Assembly: GCF_003024805.1 (NCBI RefSeq)
Contig: NZ_PUEC01000002.1
Span: 62,001 to 126,000 of the forward strand
Direction of reading: 5' to 3'
Origin: Duncaniella muris
GTDB lineage: Bacteria; Bacteroidota; Bacteroidia; Bacteroidales; Muribaculaceae
DNA: 64,000 nt
Shown here: piece by piece, positions 16,681 through 27,271 of the stretch
Layout of the letters: each line of letters opens with the position of its first letter
Position numbering within the stretch: the stretch's first letter is position 1
The notes under the pieces: model-generated
Database searches by the model: none
The model's input: the letters and a program-made list of their open reading frames with translations, nothing else
Told to the model about the DNA's origin: nothing
Program-made: the position numbers and the translations under genes

Positions 16681-16688
16681 CAAAGATA
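16681..16688 (-). promoter_or_regulatory. -7 box upstream of the rdgB frame
   Basis: TATCTTTG on the minus strand, 15 bp upstream of the ATG at 16666. This supports the 300-residue start being transcribed. A matching TTG at the -33 distance is not seen. Confidence 0.4.
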
Positions 16689-16826
16689 CGGCCCGCAGGA
16701 ACCCGGTGAATGCGATAATGCGGAAGCCCCGCAAATTTACATTTGCAAATACTCCGGAGCCCTGATTTTCAGTTATTTTTCCGAATGTTAATAACTTCTT
16801 AAAATTTTCGGCGATTTTTTACTGTT

Positions 16827-16834
16827 TAGTTTTG
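16827..16834 (+). promoter_or_regulatory. Candidate -7 box of the dcw operon
   Basis: TAGTTTTG fits TAnnTTTG, 61 bp upstream of the rsmH ATG, with a T-rich stretch (TTTT at 16805-16808) at about the -33 distance. This would be the head promoter for the 16-kb division and cell-wall cluster; no mraZ gene or MraZ-type repeat is seen between it and rsmH. Confidence 0.4.
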
Positions 16835-16894
16835 CAAATTTTTGTAATTTTACACCCTCTAAAGCTAACCCCTTTGACGATCCTTTCCGCACCC

Positions 16895-17809
16895 ATGCCC
16901 GAAGAAGTTTACCACATACCCGCCCTGCTGCCCGAAACCATCTCGGCCCTTGACATTCAGCCCGGTGGAATCTACGTCGACGCCACATTCGGCGGCGGCG
17001 GCCACTCACGCGCCATCATGGAGCGTCTCGACGCAGGCCTCGGCGGAATGCTCTATTCCTTCGACCAGGACGAGGATGCGGTGCGCCGCGCCCCCTCCGA
17101 CCCCCGTTTCACGATGGTCTACTCCAACTTCCGCTTCATCACAAACTTCATGCGCTACTATGACGTGGCTGAAGTTGACGGAGTGCTGGCCGACCTCGGA
17201 GTCTCCTTCCACCACTTCGATGACACCGAACGCGGTTTCTCCTTCCGCTTCGACGGACCCCTCGACATGAGGATGAACCGTCAGGCTGGCCGCTCGGCGG
17301 CAGATCTGGTCAACACCCTCCCCGAAGAGCGCATAGCCGAGATACTCTACATCTACGGCGAACTGAAACAGAGCCGCCAGATGGCCCGCTCGATCGTAAA
17401 AGCACGCAGCGAAAGCCCCCTGCAGACAATCGGACGGCTCATCGACGCCATCCGCCCCCACATCGACCAGCGCAAAGAGAAAAAAGAACTCGCCCAGGTG
17501 TTCCAGGCCCTCCGCATAGAGGTCAACGACGAAATGGGCGCACTCCGCGAACTCCTTCAGGGCGCACTCAAAGTCCTCAAGCCCGGCGGACGCCTCGCCG
17601 TAATCACCTACCACAGCCTCGAAGACCGCATGGTAAAGAACTTCATGAAGACAGGCAACTTCGCCGGCAACGTAGAGAAAGATTTCTTCGGGCGCATCGA
17701 AGCCCCCCTCAAGCCCTTGGGCGGCAAGCCGATAGTCCCCACGGCCGAAGAAACCGAGCGCAACCCCCGTTCGCGCAGCGCCAAACTCCGTGTAGCCGTA
17801 AAACTCTGA
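16895..17809 (+). CDS. rsmH: 16S rRNA (cytosine(1402)-N4)-methyltransferase RsmH
   Basis: 304 aa from the ATG at 16895; an upstream in-frame start at 16832 would add 21 unconserved residues. The N-terminus MPEEVYHIPALLPETI, the SAM-binding motif DATFGGGGHSRAI (about 30-42), LADLGVSFHHFDD and the C-terminal RNPRSRSAKLRVA are characteristic. The enzyme methylates C1402 in the ribosomal P site. It opens the dcw cluster, where this gene (formerly mraW) usually follows mraZ; here the neighbouring upstream gene is the divergent rdgB frame. Confidence 0.95.
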   Translation: MPEEVYHIPALLPETISALDIQPGGIYVDATFGGGGHSRAIMERLDAGLGGMLYSFDQDEDAVRRAPSDPRFTMVYSNFRFITNFMRYYDVAEVDGVLADLGVSFHHFDDTERGFSFRFDGPLDMRMNRQAGRSAADLVNTLPEERIAEILYIYGELKQSRQMARSIVKARSESPLQTIGRLIDAIRPHIDQRKEKKELAQVFQALRIEVNDEMGALRELLQGALKVLKPGGRLAVITYHSLEDRMVKNFMKTGNFAGNVEKDFFGRIEAPLKPLGGKPIVPTAEETERNPRSRSAKLRVAVKL

Positions 17810-17876
17810 CCCGCAAAAAATACATATAAAATCTCCCGGAAACTCCCCTCCGGCAACTCCAGGACCCATCAACAAT

Positions 17877-18191
17877 ATGAAAGCCTCCATTATCACTCGC
17901 CTCTTCCGCGGCCAAGTCCTCTCAAGCGACTTCTTCGCCCGCCACTGGCTCCCGGTGCTCATCTGCATTGTGGTGATAATGGTCTATATAACGACCAAAT
18001 ACACCTGCCAGACCAACATGGAGAAAATCGCAGCCCTCGAACGCACCCTTGAGATAGTCAACAACGAAAAGGCCCGCGAGCGCAGCGCCTTCATGGGGCG
18101 CAAACGCGAAACTTCCATGCAACACATGGTCGACTCGCTCCATCTCAACCTCAAAGTTCAGGCCCAGCCGCCCTACAAAATACCCAAATGA
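17877..18191 (+). CDS. FtsL-like cell division protein
   Basis: 104 aa with the bitopic FtsL plan: a basic cytoplasmic N-terminus, one transmembrane helix (about residues 25-42, WLPVLICIVVIMVYITT), then a periplasmic coiled-coil-prone segment (MEKIAALERTLEIVNNEKA). FtsL proteins diverge strongly, so identification rests on size, topology and position between rsmH and the division transpeptidase, where Bacteroidetes carry this gene. With FtsB and FtsQ it would link early and late divisome proteins and activate FtsWI. Confidence 0.8.
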   Translation: MKASIITRLFRGQVLSSDFFARHWLPVLICIVVIMVYITTKYTCQTNMEKIAALERTLEIVNNEKARERSAFMGRKRETSMQHMVDSLHLNLKVQAQPPYKIPK

Positions 18192-18263
18192 CCCTCCGCT
18201 CAACCCTCCCTCCGCCACTCTCATAACACCCTCACAGCCCACAACACTCTCTGACCAACCAAC

Positions 18264-20345
18264 GTGAAAAAGGACAACCGAAGCAACATACTTCTGCGCT
18301 ATGGACTCGTCATCGTGTTCATTCTGCTTCTTTCGGCGATGATCGTATCGAAACTCGTCGAAAACACCGTCATTGACGCTGACAAGTGGAACGAACGCGC
18401 CGACGCCTTGCTCACACAGAGCAAGGTCATAGTGCCCCCGCGCGGCAACATCCTCGCCTCTGACGGCAGCGTCCTGGCCACAAACCTCAACTTCTACACC
18501 GCCCGCATCGACTACCGCGCCGAGAAATTCAACGAAAAACTCCTGCGCGACACCATTGACTGGCTTGCCGCCGACATGGCCCGCCTCTTCCCCGTGCGCA
18601 GCGCAAAGGCCTGGAAAAAACACCTCCTCGCACCCCTCGACAAGAAGCACAGCGAACGCCCCAGAGCCTACAAACTCCTCAGCGGACTCTCGCACACCGA
18701 CATGGAGACCATGCGTACCCTCCCATTCTTCAGCATCAAAAACCGCAACCGCAACGGCCTGACATTCGAAAAATACATGCGCCGCTTCAACCCCTACGGC
18801 GACATGGCACGCCGAAGCATCGGAGGCGTGGGCGAAACCACTGAAAGCAAGGAGATCCACGGCATTTCAGGTCTCGAAAAGGCCCTCGACTCGCTCCTCT
18901 ACGGCAAGATTGGCTACAGCAAGATGATCAACCTCACAAAAAAGATCACAGACTGGACAGACATCCCGGCAGTGCCCGGCAGCGACATAGTGACCACAAT
19001 CGACATCAACATGCAGGACATAGTGGAGAGCGAGCTCAACAACGTGCTTGACACCTGCGGGGCCGACTGGGGGGTGGCTGTGCTCATGGATGTCAAAACC
19101 GGCGACATCAAGGCCATCTCCAATCTTGAGCGCAATCCCCGCGGTCCGGGCTACATCGAGGCCCGCAACCGGGCAGTGATGGGCTACGAGCCCGGATCAG
19201 TCGTTAAGACCCTCTCCATGATGATAGCCGTTGAAGACGGCATTGTCACCAACTTCGACGAAATGCTCCCCACCGGCAGCGGATGGGCCTATGCGGGAGG
19301 ACGTGCCATAACCGACGCCCACCACTCCACTGCCATCCGCGTGGGCGACGTGCTCGAACAGTCGTCAAACATCGGCATGGCCCGCATCATAACCCGGAAA
19401 TACAACGACAATCCCGGAGCCTTCTACTCGCGCATCAAGCAGCTCGGATTCCTCGAACCGCTCAACACCGGAATAGCCGGCGAGGTGCCCCCGCGCATCG
19501 ACAGTGTGCCCTCTGACCGCGGAGGCCGCATTGCCCTCTCGCGCATGAGCTACGGCTATGCCACCGAAATTCCGCCCCTCTACACCCTGGCCATCTACAA
19601 CGCCATAGCCAATGACGGTGTCTTCGTGCGCCCACGTCTGGTCAAGGAGATCCGCGGCGAGGTCGACTCGGTGCTCCCCATAGGCTACATGGGTTCCGGA
19701 CGAGCATGTTCGCCACGAACGGCAAAAATTGTGCGCGAGATGCTGACCAACGTGGTCTGGGGCGACCACGGCACCGGACGCTTCCTCCGCAACAACACCG
19801 TGCGCATCGCCGGAAAGACCGGCACATGCTACATGATCGAGAACGGTGCCTACAACCAGGGCAAGAAGCGCCTGGCTTTCTGTGGCTTCTTCCCCGCAGA
19901 AAACCCGATGTACTCCTGCGTGGTGCTCACATGCCACCCAACCAAAAACTTCTTCGGAGCCGCCACCACCTCCGGCCAGGTGCTGCGCAACGTGGCTCTC
20001 AAGCTATACTCCCGCGGAATGCTCGGCAACAGCTCGGACTACCGCGACAACACCCCCTCGACCAACGCCCCAACCTTCTATGTGACCCCCGGCAAGAATC
20101 CATATGAGAGAGTCAAAGCCGAATTCTCCATACCCTCGCGCCGCACTCTCCGCGCCCCCGAAACCGCTTCGGCCTCCGGAGTGCCTGACGTCAGAGGCTA
20201 CGGACTCCGTGATGCCCTCGTGGCGCTCGAAAACGCAGGCTACAACGTGGAATACTCCGGTTCGGGCTACGTCAGGTCTATGAGCCACACCGCCGGATCG
20301 CATCCGCCAAAAGGCACCCGCATCCGCCTCGTTCTGGCCAACTGA
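18264..20345 (+). CDS. ftsI: Division-specific penicillin-binding protein with C-terminal PASTA domain
   Basis: 693 aa, starting at a GTG (18264); no ATG lies nearby upstream in frame. One N-terminal transmembrane helix (about 12-30), a PBP dimerisation domain ([15 protein letters not shown] near 60-74), and a transpeptidase domain with active-site Ser312 in the SxxK motif (GSVVK), SSN (in EQSSNIGMA) and KTG (AGKTGTC). The last 60 residues form a PASTA domain ([20 protein letters not shown]). It would cross-link septal peptidoglycan together with FtsW. Position after ftsL and before murE is canonical for the cluster. Confidence 0.93.
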   Translation: MKKDNRSNILLRYGLVIVFILLLSAMIVSKLVENTVIDADKWNERADALLTQSKVIVPPRGNILASDGSVLATNLNFYTARIDYRAEKFNEKLLRDTIDWLAADMARLFPVRSAKAWKKHLLAPLDKKHSERPRAYKLLSGLSHTDMETMRTLPFFSIKNRNRNGLTFEKYMRRFNPYGDMARRSIGGVGETTESKEIHGISGLEKALDSLLYGKIGYSKMINLTKKITDWTDIPAVPGSDIVTTIDINMQDIVESELNNVLDTCGADWGVAVLMDVKTGDIKAISNLERNPRGPGYIEARNRAVMGYEPGSVVKTLSMMIAVEDGIVTNFDEMLPTGSGWAYAGGRAITDAHHSTAIRVGDVLEQSSNIGMARIITRKYNDNPGAFYSRIKQLGFLEPLNTGIAGEVPPRIDSVPSDRGGRIALSRMSYGYATEIPPLYTLAIYNAIANDGVFVRPRLVKEIRGEVDSVLPIGYMGSGRACSPRTAKIVREMLTNVVWGDHGTGRFLRNNTVRIAGKTGTCYMIENGAYNQGKKRLAFCGFFPAENPMYSCVVLTCHPTKNFFGAATTSGQVLRNVALKLYSRGMLGNSSDYRDNTPSTNAPTFYVTPGKNPYERVKAEFSIPSRRTLRAPETASASGVPDVRGYGLRDALVALENAGYNVEYSGSGYVRSMSHTAGSHPPKGTRIRLVLAN

Positions 20346-20463
20346 ACATCCGGAGCCCAAAACTCCTTATATATATAATAAACCGTCTTCTCACCCCCCT
20401 CTCCCTCACCGCCTCCGGGCACTACAGATTTCCGAAACAACAACCAAATCAATAATTTCAAAG

Positions 20464-21936
20464 GTGAAAAAGCTCAACGAACTGCTCGCTCCGGTGCAAA
20501 CCGTCGAGATCATCGGCAGTGATGATAAAATGATATCGGGTCTGACCTCCGACTCCCGTCAGGTGACTGAAGGGACACTCTTCGTGGCAGTCCCCGGCGT
20601 CAGCGTCGACGGCCACAGGTTCATACCGATGGCCGTGGAGAAAGGAGCCACTGCGGTGGTCTGCCAGCAGCTCCCCGAAGACCTCTCGACGCATGTCACC
20701 TACATCGTGGTCCCCTCCTCGGCGCTCGCCCTCGGCTATCTTGCATCGCAGTGGTGGGACAACCCTTCGCGCAAACTGCACCTCGTAGGCGTCACCGGCA
20801 CAAACGGCAAGACAACCACCGCCACACTCATCTATGAGATGGCGCGGCTGCTCGGCCACAAGGCCGGACTCCTCTCAACCGTCTGCAACTACGTGGACGA
20901 CACCGCCTATCCCACCGGCCATACAACCCCTGACCCGCTGACCATCAACGAACTTCTCCACCGCATGGTGGAAGCCGGCTGTGAATATGCCGCAATGGAA
21001 GTCAGCTCACACGCCGCCGACCAGCAGCGCATTGCCGGTCTGCGCTTCGAAGGGGGCATCTTCACCAACCTCACCCGCGACCACCTCGACTACCACAAGA
21101 CTTTCGAGGCCTATCTCGCCGCCAAGAAGAAATTTTTCGACCTGCTCCCCGCCGATGCCTTCGCGCTGACCAACGCTGACGACAAGGTGGGCGACGTAAT
21201 GCTTCAGAACACCCGCGCACGGCGTTTCACCTACTCCCTGCGCTCCGAGGCCGACTTCCGCGGACGCATCGTGGAGTCACGCCTCGACGGCACCCTCCTG
21301 AGTCTCAACGGCCACGAGGTGGAACTGCTTTTCACCGGAAAATTCAACGCCTACAACCTCACGGCCGTCTACGGAGCCTGCATTCTGCTGGGCTGGAACC
21401 ACGATGACGTGCTCCGGGAGATGTCGCGCCTGGTCCCGGTGGCCGGACGCTTCCAGGCCTTCCATTCGCCCAAGGGCTACACGGCGATCGTTGACTACGC
21501 CCACACGCCTGACGCAGTGGTCAACGTGCTCAACGCCATCCGCGAGGTCATAGGCCGTCAGGGCGAGATCATCACCGTGGTCGGAGCCGGCGGCAACCGC
21601 GACAAGGGCAAGCGCCCCATCATGGCCCGCGAGGCCGCAGCCCGCAGCGAACGCCTCATCCTCACCTCTGACAATCCACGCTTCGAGGAGCCTGAAGAGA
21701 TTCTCCGCGACATGGAGGAAGGTCTTGACGAGGAAGCCCGCACACGCACACTCCACATCACCGACCGCCGCCAGGCCATCCGCACCGCCGCCACCCTCGC
21801 CTCGAAAGGCTCCGTGATCCTCATAGCCGGCAAAGGCCATGAGGACTACCAGGAGATCAAGGGCGTCAAACACCATTTCGACGACCGCGAGGTGGTCCGC
21901 GAGATCATAGCCTCCGAATCAGCCTCCGGCCGATAG
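20464..21936 (+). CDS. murE: UDP-MurNAc-L-Ala-D-Glu:meso-diaminopimelate ligase
   Basis: 490 aa, GTG start (20464). A Mur ligase with P-loop [11 protein letters not shown] (about 115-125), the central domain motif [12 protein letters not shown], and the substrate motif DNPR (in [11 protein letters not shown]), which in MurE selects meso-diaminopimelate over lysine. It therefore adds mDAP as the third residue of the stem peptide, matching the known peptidoglycan of Bacteroidales. It follows ftsI after a 118-bp gap and precedes mraY, the standard order. The normally carbamylated lysine region is present after the central motif. Confidence 0.95.
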   Translation: MKKLNELLAPVQTVEIIGSDDKMISGLTSDSRQVTEGTLFVAVPGVSVDGHRFIPMAVEKGATAVVCQQLPEDLSTHVTYIVVPSSALALGYLASQWWDNPSRKLHLVGVTGTNGKTTTATLIYEMARLLGHKAGLLSTVCNYVDDTAYPTGHTTPDPLTINELLHRMVEAGCEYAAMEVSSHAADQQRIAGLRFEGGIFTNLTRDHLDYHKTFEAYLAAKKKFFDLLPADAFALTNADDKVGDVMLQNTRARRFTYSLRSEADFRGRIVESRLDGTLLSLNGHEVELLFTGKFNAYNLTAVYGACILLGWNHDDVLREMSRLVPVAGRFQAFHSPKGYTAIVDYAHTPDAVVNVLNAIREVIGRQGEIITVVGAGGNRDKGKRPIMAREAAARSERLILTSDNPRFEEPEEILRDMEEGLDEEARTRTLHITDRRQAIRTAATLASKGSVILIAGKGHEDYQEIKGVKHHFDDREVVREIIASESASGR

Positions 21937-21994
21937 AAATCCCCCCGATTGAATCCCCCCGATTGATAAACCGATCTAAAAATATTTATCCCAA

Positions 21995-23260
21995 GTGCTT
22001 TATTATCTATTTGACCTTCTGCAAGACAGCCACATACCCGGATCACGACTGATGACCTACATCACCTTCCGCTCCGGAGCCGCGCTGCTGCTCTCGCTCT
22101 TCATAGCCCTGGTGTTCGGCCGCAAGATCATTGACCGCCTGCAGCTCATGCAGGTCGGAGAGATCATCCGCGACCTCGGCCTCGAAGGACAGATGCAGAA
22201 GACCGGAACTCCGACAATGGGCGGAGTAATCATAATAATCGCCATCCTCATTCCCTGCCTGCTTGTGGGCGATCTGAGCAACATCTACATGATCCTCATG
22301 CTGATATCAACCATATGGCTCGGATCACTCGGCTTCTGCGACGACTACATCAAAGTGGCCAAGCACGACAAGGAGGGCATGAAAGGCAAATTCAAGATCA
22401 TAGGCCAGGTGGGCCTCGGACTCATAGTGGGCCTCACCATGTATCTCAGCCCCGACATCACTCAGCGCCAGGTAACGCCGGTCACATACTCGGAGAACAA
22501 TGTGGAGACCGTCATGGCAAGCGAGAGCCAGGATGTGAAGTCGACCCAGACCACCATCCCCTTTGTCAAGGACAACAACTTCGACTATGCCTATCTGACC
22601 CAGTGGCTCGGCGACTACGCCCAGGTCGGCGGCTGGATACTGTTCATCCTCGTGGTCATCGTGGTTGTGGCCGCCACAAGCAACGGAGCCAACCTCACCG
22701 ACGGCCTCGACGGCCTCTGTGCTGGCACCTCGGCTATCATCTGCGTGGCCCTGGCCATCATGGCCTATCTCGGAGGCAACGTCATCTACTCCACCTACCT
22801 CAACATCATGTACATACCCCAGTCGTCAGAGCTGGTTGTGTTCATGTCGGCCTTCATCGGTGCCCTGATCGGCTTCCTCTGGTACAACGCCTACCCCGCG
22901 CAGGTCTTCATGGGCGACACCGGATCGCTGACCATAGGCGGCATCATAGCCGTGTTCGCCATCCTCATCCACAAGGAGCTTCTGATCCCTATCCTCTGCG
23001 CCATTTTCTTTGTTGAAGACCTCTCGGTGATGCTTCAGGTGGCCTATTTCAAATACACCAGGCGCAAATACGGCAAGGGGCAGCGCATCTTCAAGATGAC
23101 CCCACTCCACCACCACTATCAGAAGCCCGGCAACTCAGGCATCGAGGCCATCATCCAGGCCCCCTTGCGCGCTATCCCGGAATCGAAGATCGTCACCCGC
23201 TTCTGGATCATCGGCATCTTCCTCGCAGTCATAACATTCGTAACCCTCAAGATCAGGTAA
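21995..23260 (+). CDS. mraY: Phospho-N-acetylmuramoyl-pentapeptide transferase MraY
   Basis: 421 aa, GTG start (21995) giving the usual N-terminal MLYYLFDLL. A polytopic membrane protein of about ten helices with the MraY motifs TPTMGG (around 65), FCDDYIK, NLTDGLDGL and, near the C-terminus, TPLHHHYQ. It transfers phospho-MurNAc-pentapeptide to undecaprenyl phosphate to form lipid I. A periplasmic/loop insert (about 150-200, QRQVTPVTYSENNVETV) makes it longer than the roughly 360 residues of E. coli MraY, a feature shared by Bacteroidetes versions. Confidence 0.96.
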   Translation: MLYYLFDLLQDSHIPGSRLMTYITFRSGAALLLSLFIALVFGRKIIDRLQLMQVGEIIRDLGLEGQMQKTGTPTMGGVIIIIAILIPCLLVGDLSNIYMILMLISTIWLGSLGFCDDYIKVAKHDKEGMKGKFKIIGQVGLGLIVGLTMYLSPDITQRQVTPVTYSENNVETVMASESQDVKSTQTTIPFVKDNNFDYAYLTQWLGDYAQVGGWILFILVVIVVVAATSNGANLTDGLDGLCAGTSAIICVALAIMAYLGGNVIYSTYLNIMYIPQSSELVVFMSAFIGALIGFLWYNAYPAQVFMGDTGSLTIGGIIAVFAILIHKELLIPILCAIFFVEDLSVMLQVAYFKYTRRKYGKGQRIFKMTPLHHHYQKPGNSGIEAIIQAPLRAIPESKIVTRFWIIGIFLAVITFVTLKIR

Positions 23261-23307
23261 TCAGCAATCCTGACACCCGATAAGCTAAAACAACAGCAAG
23301 CATACCA

Positions 23308-24666
23308 ATGGCAAAAAATCTCGTCATACTCGGCGGAGGTGAGAGCGGCGTAGGCGCCGCCATCCTCGGCAAGGAAAAAGGAATGAACGTGTTTCTCAGC
23401 GACTATGGAACCATAGCCGGACACTATCGCCGCATGCTCGACGACGAAGGTATAGAATGGGAACAGGGGGGCCACTCGATGGACCGCATACTCGCGGCCG
23501 ACGAGGTGGTCAAAAGCCCCGGCATAGCCCCGACAACTCCCGTGATGAAGGCCATCACCGAGAAAGGCATTCCCGTGATCTCCGAAATAGAATTGGCCGG
23601 ACGCTACACCGACGCCAAAATGGTCTGCATCACCGGCAGTAACGGAAAGACCACAACCACACTCCTCACCTACCACATACTCAAAAACGCAGGCATCAAC
23701 GTGGGCCTTGCAGGAAACGTGGGCCGCAGCATGGCCCTTCAGGTGGCACGCGAGAAGCATGATGTCTACGTGATCGAACTGTCAAGCTTCCAGCTGGAAA
23801 ACATGTATGACTTCCGTGCCAACATCGCCGTGATCCTCAACATTACCCCCGACCATCTTGACCGCTATGACTACAAGATGCAGAACTATATCAACGCCAA
23901 GTTCCGCATCCTCAACAACCTCACCCCGCAGGACGCCTTCATCTACTGGCAGGACGACCCCGTGATCACCAGCCAGCTCGAACGCATCCGCACCGAGGCT
24001 CAGCTCTATCCCTTCGCCGAACACTTCGAAAAGGGATGCCACGCCTACGTCGACAATGACAGCGACGAGGCTTCGCTCATAATCGACACTCCTGAGACAT
24101 CGCTCAGAATGCCCCGCGCCGAGCTCTCGCTCAACGGCCTCCACAACCTCTACAACTCAATGGCCGCCGCCCTCTCGGCCTGCCTGCTCGACATCGACAA
24201 GCAGGAGATCCGCGGAGCGCTCGGCGACTTCGAAGGTGTGGAACACCGTCTGGAATACACTGCCACAGTCAACGGCGTCCGCTACATCAACGACTCCAAG
24301 GCCACCAATGTCAACTCATGCTGGTATGCCCTCGAATCAATGCCCGCTGACACAGTGCTGATTCTCGGCGGCAAGGACAAGGGCAACGACTACTCCGAAA
24401 TCCTCCCCCTCGTGAAAGAAAAGGTGAAAGCCATCATCTGCATGGGCAAGGACAACAGCAAACTTCTTGACTTCTTCACCGGCATGGTGCCTGAGATCCA
24501 TGACACCCACTCGATTCAGGAAGCCGTGGCAACCGCCGCCGCCATCTCCTGCGAAGGTGACACCGTGCTCCTCTCGCCATGCTGCGCAAGTTTCGACCTC
24601 TTCAGCAGCTACGAAGACCGCGGCCGTCAGTTCAAGGAGCAGGTCCGCGCCCTCGAATCGAAATAG
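23308..24666 (+). CDS. murD: UDP-MurNAc-L-alanine:D-glutamate ligase
   Basis: 452 aa. Nucleotide-binding start LVILGGGESGVGAAILG, P-loop ITGSNGKTTTT (about 113-123), the Mur ligase motif ELSSFQLEN, and the C-terminal NDSKATNVNS region. It adds D-glutamate to UDP-MurNAc-L-Ala in the cytoplasm. It follows mraY after 47 bp and precedes ftsW, as in other dcw clusters, so co-expression is expected. Confidence 0.95.
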   Translation: MAKNLVILGGGESGVGAAILGKEKGMNVFLSDYGTIAGHYRRMLDDEGIEWEQGGHSMDRILAADEVVKSPGIAPTTPVMKAITEKGIPVISEIELAGRYTDAKMVCITGSNGKTTTTLLTYHILKNAGINVGLAGNVGRSMALQVAREKHDVYVIELSSFQLENMYDFRANIAVILNITPDHLDRYDYKMQNYINAKFRILNNLTPQDAFIYWQDDPVITSQLERIRTEAQLYPFAEHFEKGCHAYVDNDSDEASLIIDTPETSLRMPRAELSLNGLHNLYNSMAAALSACLLDIDKQEIRGALGDFEGVEHRLEYTATVNGVRYINDSKATNVNSCWYALESMPADTVLILGGKDKGNDYSEILPLVKEKVKAIICMGKDNSKLLDFFTGMVPEIHDTHSIQEAVATAAAISCEGDTVLLSPCCASFDLFSSYEDRGRQFKEQVRALESK

Positions 24667-24739
24667 GCTTCAGCCACCACCTATAATTAATATATATAAG
24701 CATCCCGATCACATAACCCTCCAATCTCTCCGTCAGCCA

Positions 24740-26083
24740 ATGGCAGTCCAGAGTCAGACAATACCAGCACACGGCGAACAGCCGGCGGCAAAACCCAAGG
24801 CCGTCTCGAAAGCCGACAAACACATCTGGGGCATCTTCATAGCCCTCTGCATCATCTCGACCATCGAGCTCTACAGCGCCTCCTCGCGCGAGGTGGCCGG
24901 CTCGTCAATCGGTGTGATGGGACCGATCCTGCGCCACATCGTAATGCTTGCAGGAGGCACATTCGTGGTATGGTTCCTCTCCAGGCGCCACTACTCCGAT
25001 TTCATTCCCTTCACCCTCGGCTTCGCCCTTGTCAGTGTGGCCATGATGGTCTACGTCATGTTTTTCGGCGAGATAGTCAACGGTGCCCGGCGCTCGCTGA
25101 CCATACTCGGAATAGGCATCTATCCGGCCGAGATGGTCAAACTGTCGGCCGTGCTGCTCATAGCCCTTGTGATGACCTGGAATCCAAACACAAAGAAGGT
25201 GGGCGTTACCTCAAACGCAGTAAAATATTCCGGAGTCATAGTGCTGCTGCTGAGCGGACTGCTGATAAAGCAGGGCCTGACCAACACTCTGCTGCTTCTG
25301 GCCATCAGCTACTCGATGATGATAGTGGGCGGCGTGAAATTCTCCCACCTCTTTGTGCTGACCATCGCCTACATGGCCCTCGGCGGTCTCTTCGTAGCCT
25401 ACCTCATGTGGAGCGACTCGCGGTCAAGTGAAATTCCGGCTGACGCAGAGCAGAAAATCGAACTTGTAAGTGCCGACGGGACGGCAGATAAAAGCCCCTC
25501 GCGAATAGACACCTGGCTGGCACGCCTGGAGCGTCACAAAGATAAATCGACACCCAAATGGGAAATCCCTGCCGTAGGCAAGAACCGTCAGGAGATCCTC
25601 TCTTACATGGCCCAGGCCCACGGCGGCATCCACGGCGTAGGACCCGGCAACTCCCGCGAAGCCTCGCGCCTGCCGCTGGCGTTCTCTGACTATATTTTTG
25701 CCATAATAGTCGAGGAACTCGGACTGATAGGCGGCCTCGTGGTGCTTCTTCTCTACCTCTGGCTCTTAGGTCGCGCCTCAGGAATCGCATCGCATTGCAA
25801 CCGAACCTACCCCGCGCTTGTTGTAATAGGTATGGCGGTGATGATAGCCTTCCAGGCTCTCTTCCACATAGCCATTGTGACAGGTGTCTTCCCCGTCTCC
25901 GGTCAGCCGCTGCCACTGCTCTCCAAAGGAGGCACCTCGATCCTCGTGACCGCGATAGCATTCGGCATTATGCTCTCCATCAGCCGCACAGCCACCCGCC
26001 AGGGAGGCAAAAAGCAGGATATCCGCGATGAAATCGAGGCCCTGCCCGAACAGTTCGGCGCCGAAAACCAGATGCAGCTCTGA
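24740..26083 (+). CDS. ftsW: SEDS-family peptidoglycan glycosyltransferase FtsW
   Basis: 447 aa from the ATG at 24740; a longer frame reaches back into murD but that part is a shifted reading of murD. Ten hydrophobic segments are seen. Diagnostic SEDS motifs include GARRSL (substrate loop), PAEMVKLSAVLL, the large loop with GGIHGVGPGNSREASRLPLA, SDYIFAIIVEELG and the late PLLSKGGTSI. FtsW polymerises lipid II at the septum together with the PBP encoded upstream. A hydrophilic loop of about 60 residues (SDSRSSEIPADAEQK and following) is inserted between helices and is longer than in E. coli. Confidence 0.94.
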   Translation: MAVQSQTIPAHGEQPAAKPKAVSKADKHIWGIFIALCIISTIELYSASSREVAGSSIGVMGPILRHIVMLAGGTFVVWFLSRRHYSDFIPFTLGFALVSVAMMVYVMFFGEIVNGARRSLTILGIGIYPAEMVKLSAVLLIALVMTWNPNTKKVGVTSNAVKYSGVIVLLLSGLLIKQGLTNTLLLLAISYSMMIVGGVKFSHLFVLTIAYMALGGLFVAYLMWSDSRSSEIPADAEQKIELVSADGTADKSPSRIDTWLARLERHKDKSTPKWEIPAVGKNRQEILSYMAQAHGGIHGVGPGNSREASRLPLAFSDYIFAIIVEELGLIGGLVVLLLYLWLLGRASGIASHCNRTYPALVVIGMAVMIAFQALFHIAIVTGVFPVSGQPLPLLSKGGTSILVTAIAFGIMLSISRTATRQGGKKQDIRDEIEALPEQFGAENQMQL

Positions 26084-26152
26084 TCTCCCGCAGAACCATT
26101 CACAGAATGCTCTAACCCTCAACCATTCACCCCATATCTTTATTTGTGCCTC

Positions 26153-27271
26153 ATGAATGAAGAAAAGACCAAAATAAACCGTGTGCTTATCTCCGGCGGA
26201 GGTACCGGAGGCCACATCTTTCCCGCTCTGTCGATTGCCAATGCCGTCAGACGCCGCTTTCCGGAGGCCGAAATTCTCTTTGTAGGCGCTCTCGGCCGCA
26301 TGGAAATGGAGCGTGTGCCCGCCGCAGGCTACAGGATCGAGGGCCTGCCCGTGGCCGGTTTTGACCGCAAACGTCTCTGGCGCAATTTCGGTGTGCTCAT
26401 CAAACTCTGGAAGTCACTGCGCAAGGCGCGCCGCATAGTGCGCGACTTCCGTCCCGACATTGCCGTAGGCGTGGGCGGCTATGCAAGCGGACCTGTGCTC
26501 AAGCAGGCCCAGAAGCAGGGAGTGCCCACTCTGCTGCAGGAACAAAACTCCTATGCCGGGGTCACCAACAAGCTCCTGTCCAAGAAAGCCAAAGCCATCT
26601 GCGTGGCCTATGACGGCATGGACCGCTTCTTTCCCGCCTCCTCGATCACCAAGACCGGCAACCCCGTCAGGACCGACCTTGAAAACTGCACCCTTACCCA
26701 GGCCGAGGCCAAACGGCAGCTCGGTTTCGATCCCGAAAAGCCCCTGGTGCTCGCCGTGGGCGGCAGTCTCGGCGCCCGCACAGTCAACGAGGCCATAGCC
26801 GCTTCGCTCCCCATGCTCCGCGACAAGGGAGTGAGCCTCATGTGGCAGACCGGACGCTACGGCGCTCCGGAATTCCAAAAACTCGCCGACGGCTATGACA
26901 ATGTAAGGGCCACAACGTTCATCTCTGACATGGACGTGGCCTACCGCGCGGCAGATCTGGTGGTGTCACGCGCCGGAGCAGGCACCATCTCCGAACTTCA
27001 GAACCTCGGCAAAGCCTGTGTGCTCGTGCCCTCGCCCAATGTGGCCGAAGACCATCAGCGCCACAACGCCGAAGCCCTCTCCACCCGCGGCGCAGCCGTC
27101 ATGATCCTCGACGCCGAGGCCGTGGCCACCCTGCCCGCCACCCTTGAATCACTTATCACCGATCCGGCAAAGCGCGCAGCCCTCAGCAGCGAGATCAGCA
27201 AAATGGCGCTCCGCAACGCCGATGAAAAAATTGTCGACATAATCATCAATACCATAGAAGACCGAAAATGA
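26153..27271 (+). CDS. murG: UDP-N-acetylglucosamine:lipid I GlcNAc transferase MurG
   Basis: 372 aa from the ATG at 26153 (a TTG three codons upstream is in frame but unlikely). GT28 motifs: SGGGTGGHIFPAL near the N-terminus, NSYAGVTNKLL, the nucleotide-sugar region AVGGSLGA and SRAGAGTISEL. It converts lipid I to lipid II on the inner leaflet. Its stop codon overlaps the murC start as ATGA (27268-27271), indicating translational coupling. Confidence 0.96.
   Translation: MNEEKTKINRVLISGGGTGGHIFPALSIANAVRRRFPEAEILFVGALGRMEMERVPAAGYRIEGLPVAGFDRKRLWRNFGVLIKLWKSLRKARRIVRDFRPDIAVGVGGYASGPVLKQAQKQGVPTLLQEQNSYAGVTNKLLSKKAKAICVAYDGMDRFFPASSITKTGNPVRTDLENCTLTQAEAKRQLGFDPEKPLVLAVGGSLGARTVNEAIAASLPMLRDKGVSLMWQTGRYGAPEFQKLADGYDNVRATTFISDMDVAYRAADLVVSRAGAGTISELQNLGKACVLVPSPNVAEDHQRHNAEALSTRGAAVMILDAEAVATLPATLESLITDPAKRAALSSEISKMALRNADEKIVDIIINTIEDRK

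Noticed and set aside
17006-18860. Long minus-strand frames (over 300 codons) opposite rsmH and ftsI
   Set aside because: GC-rich wobble positions of the real plus-strand genes suppress stops on the other strand; products are low-complexity and lack any family motif.
24467-24739. N-terminal extension of ftsW overlapping murD by 200 bp
   Set aside because: The extension is a shifted reading of murD; the ATG at 24740 gives a normal FtsW N-terminus.
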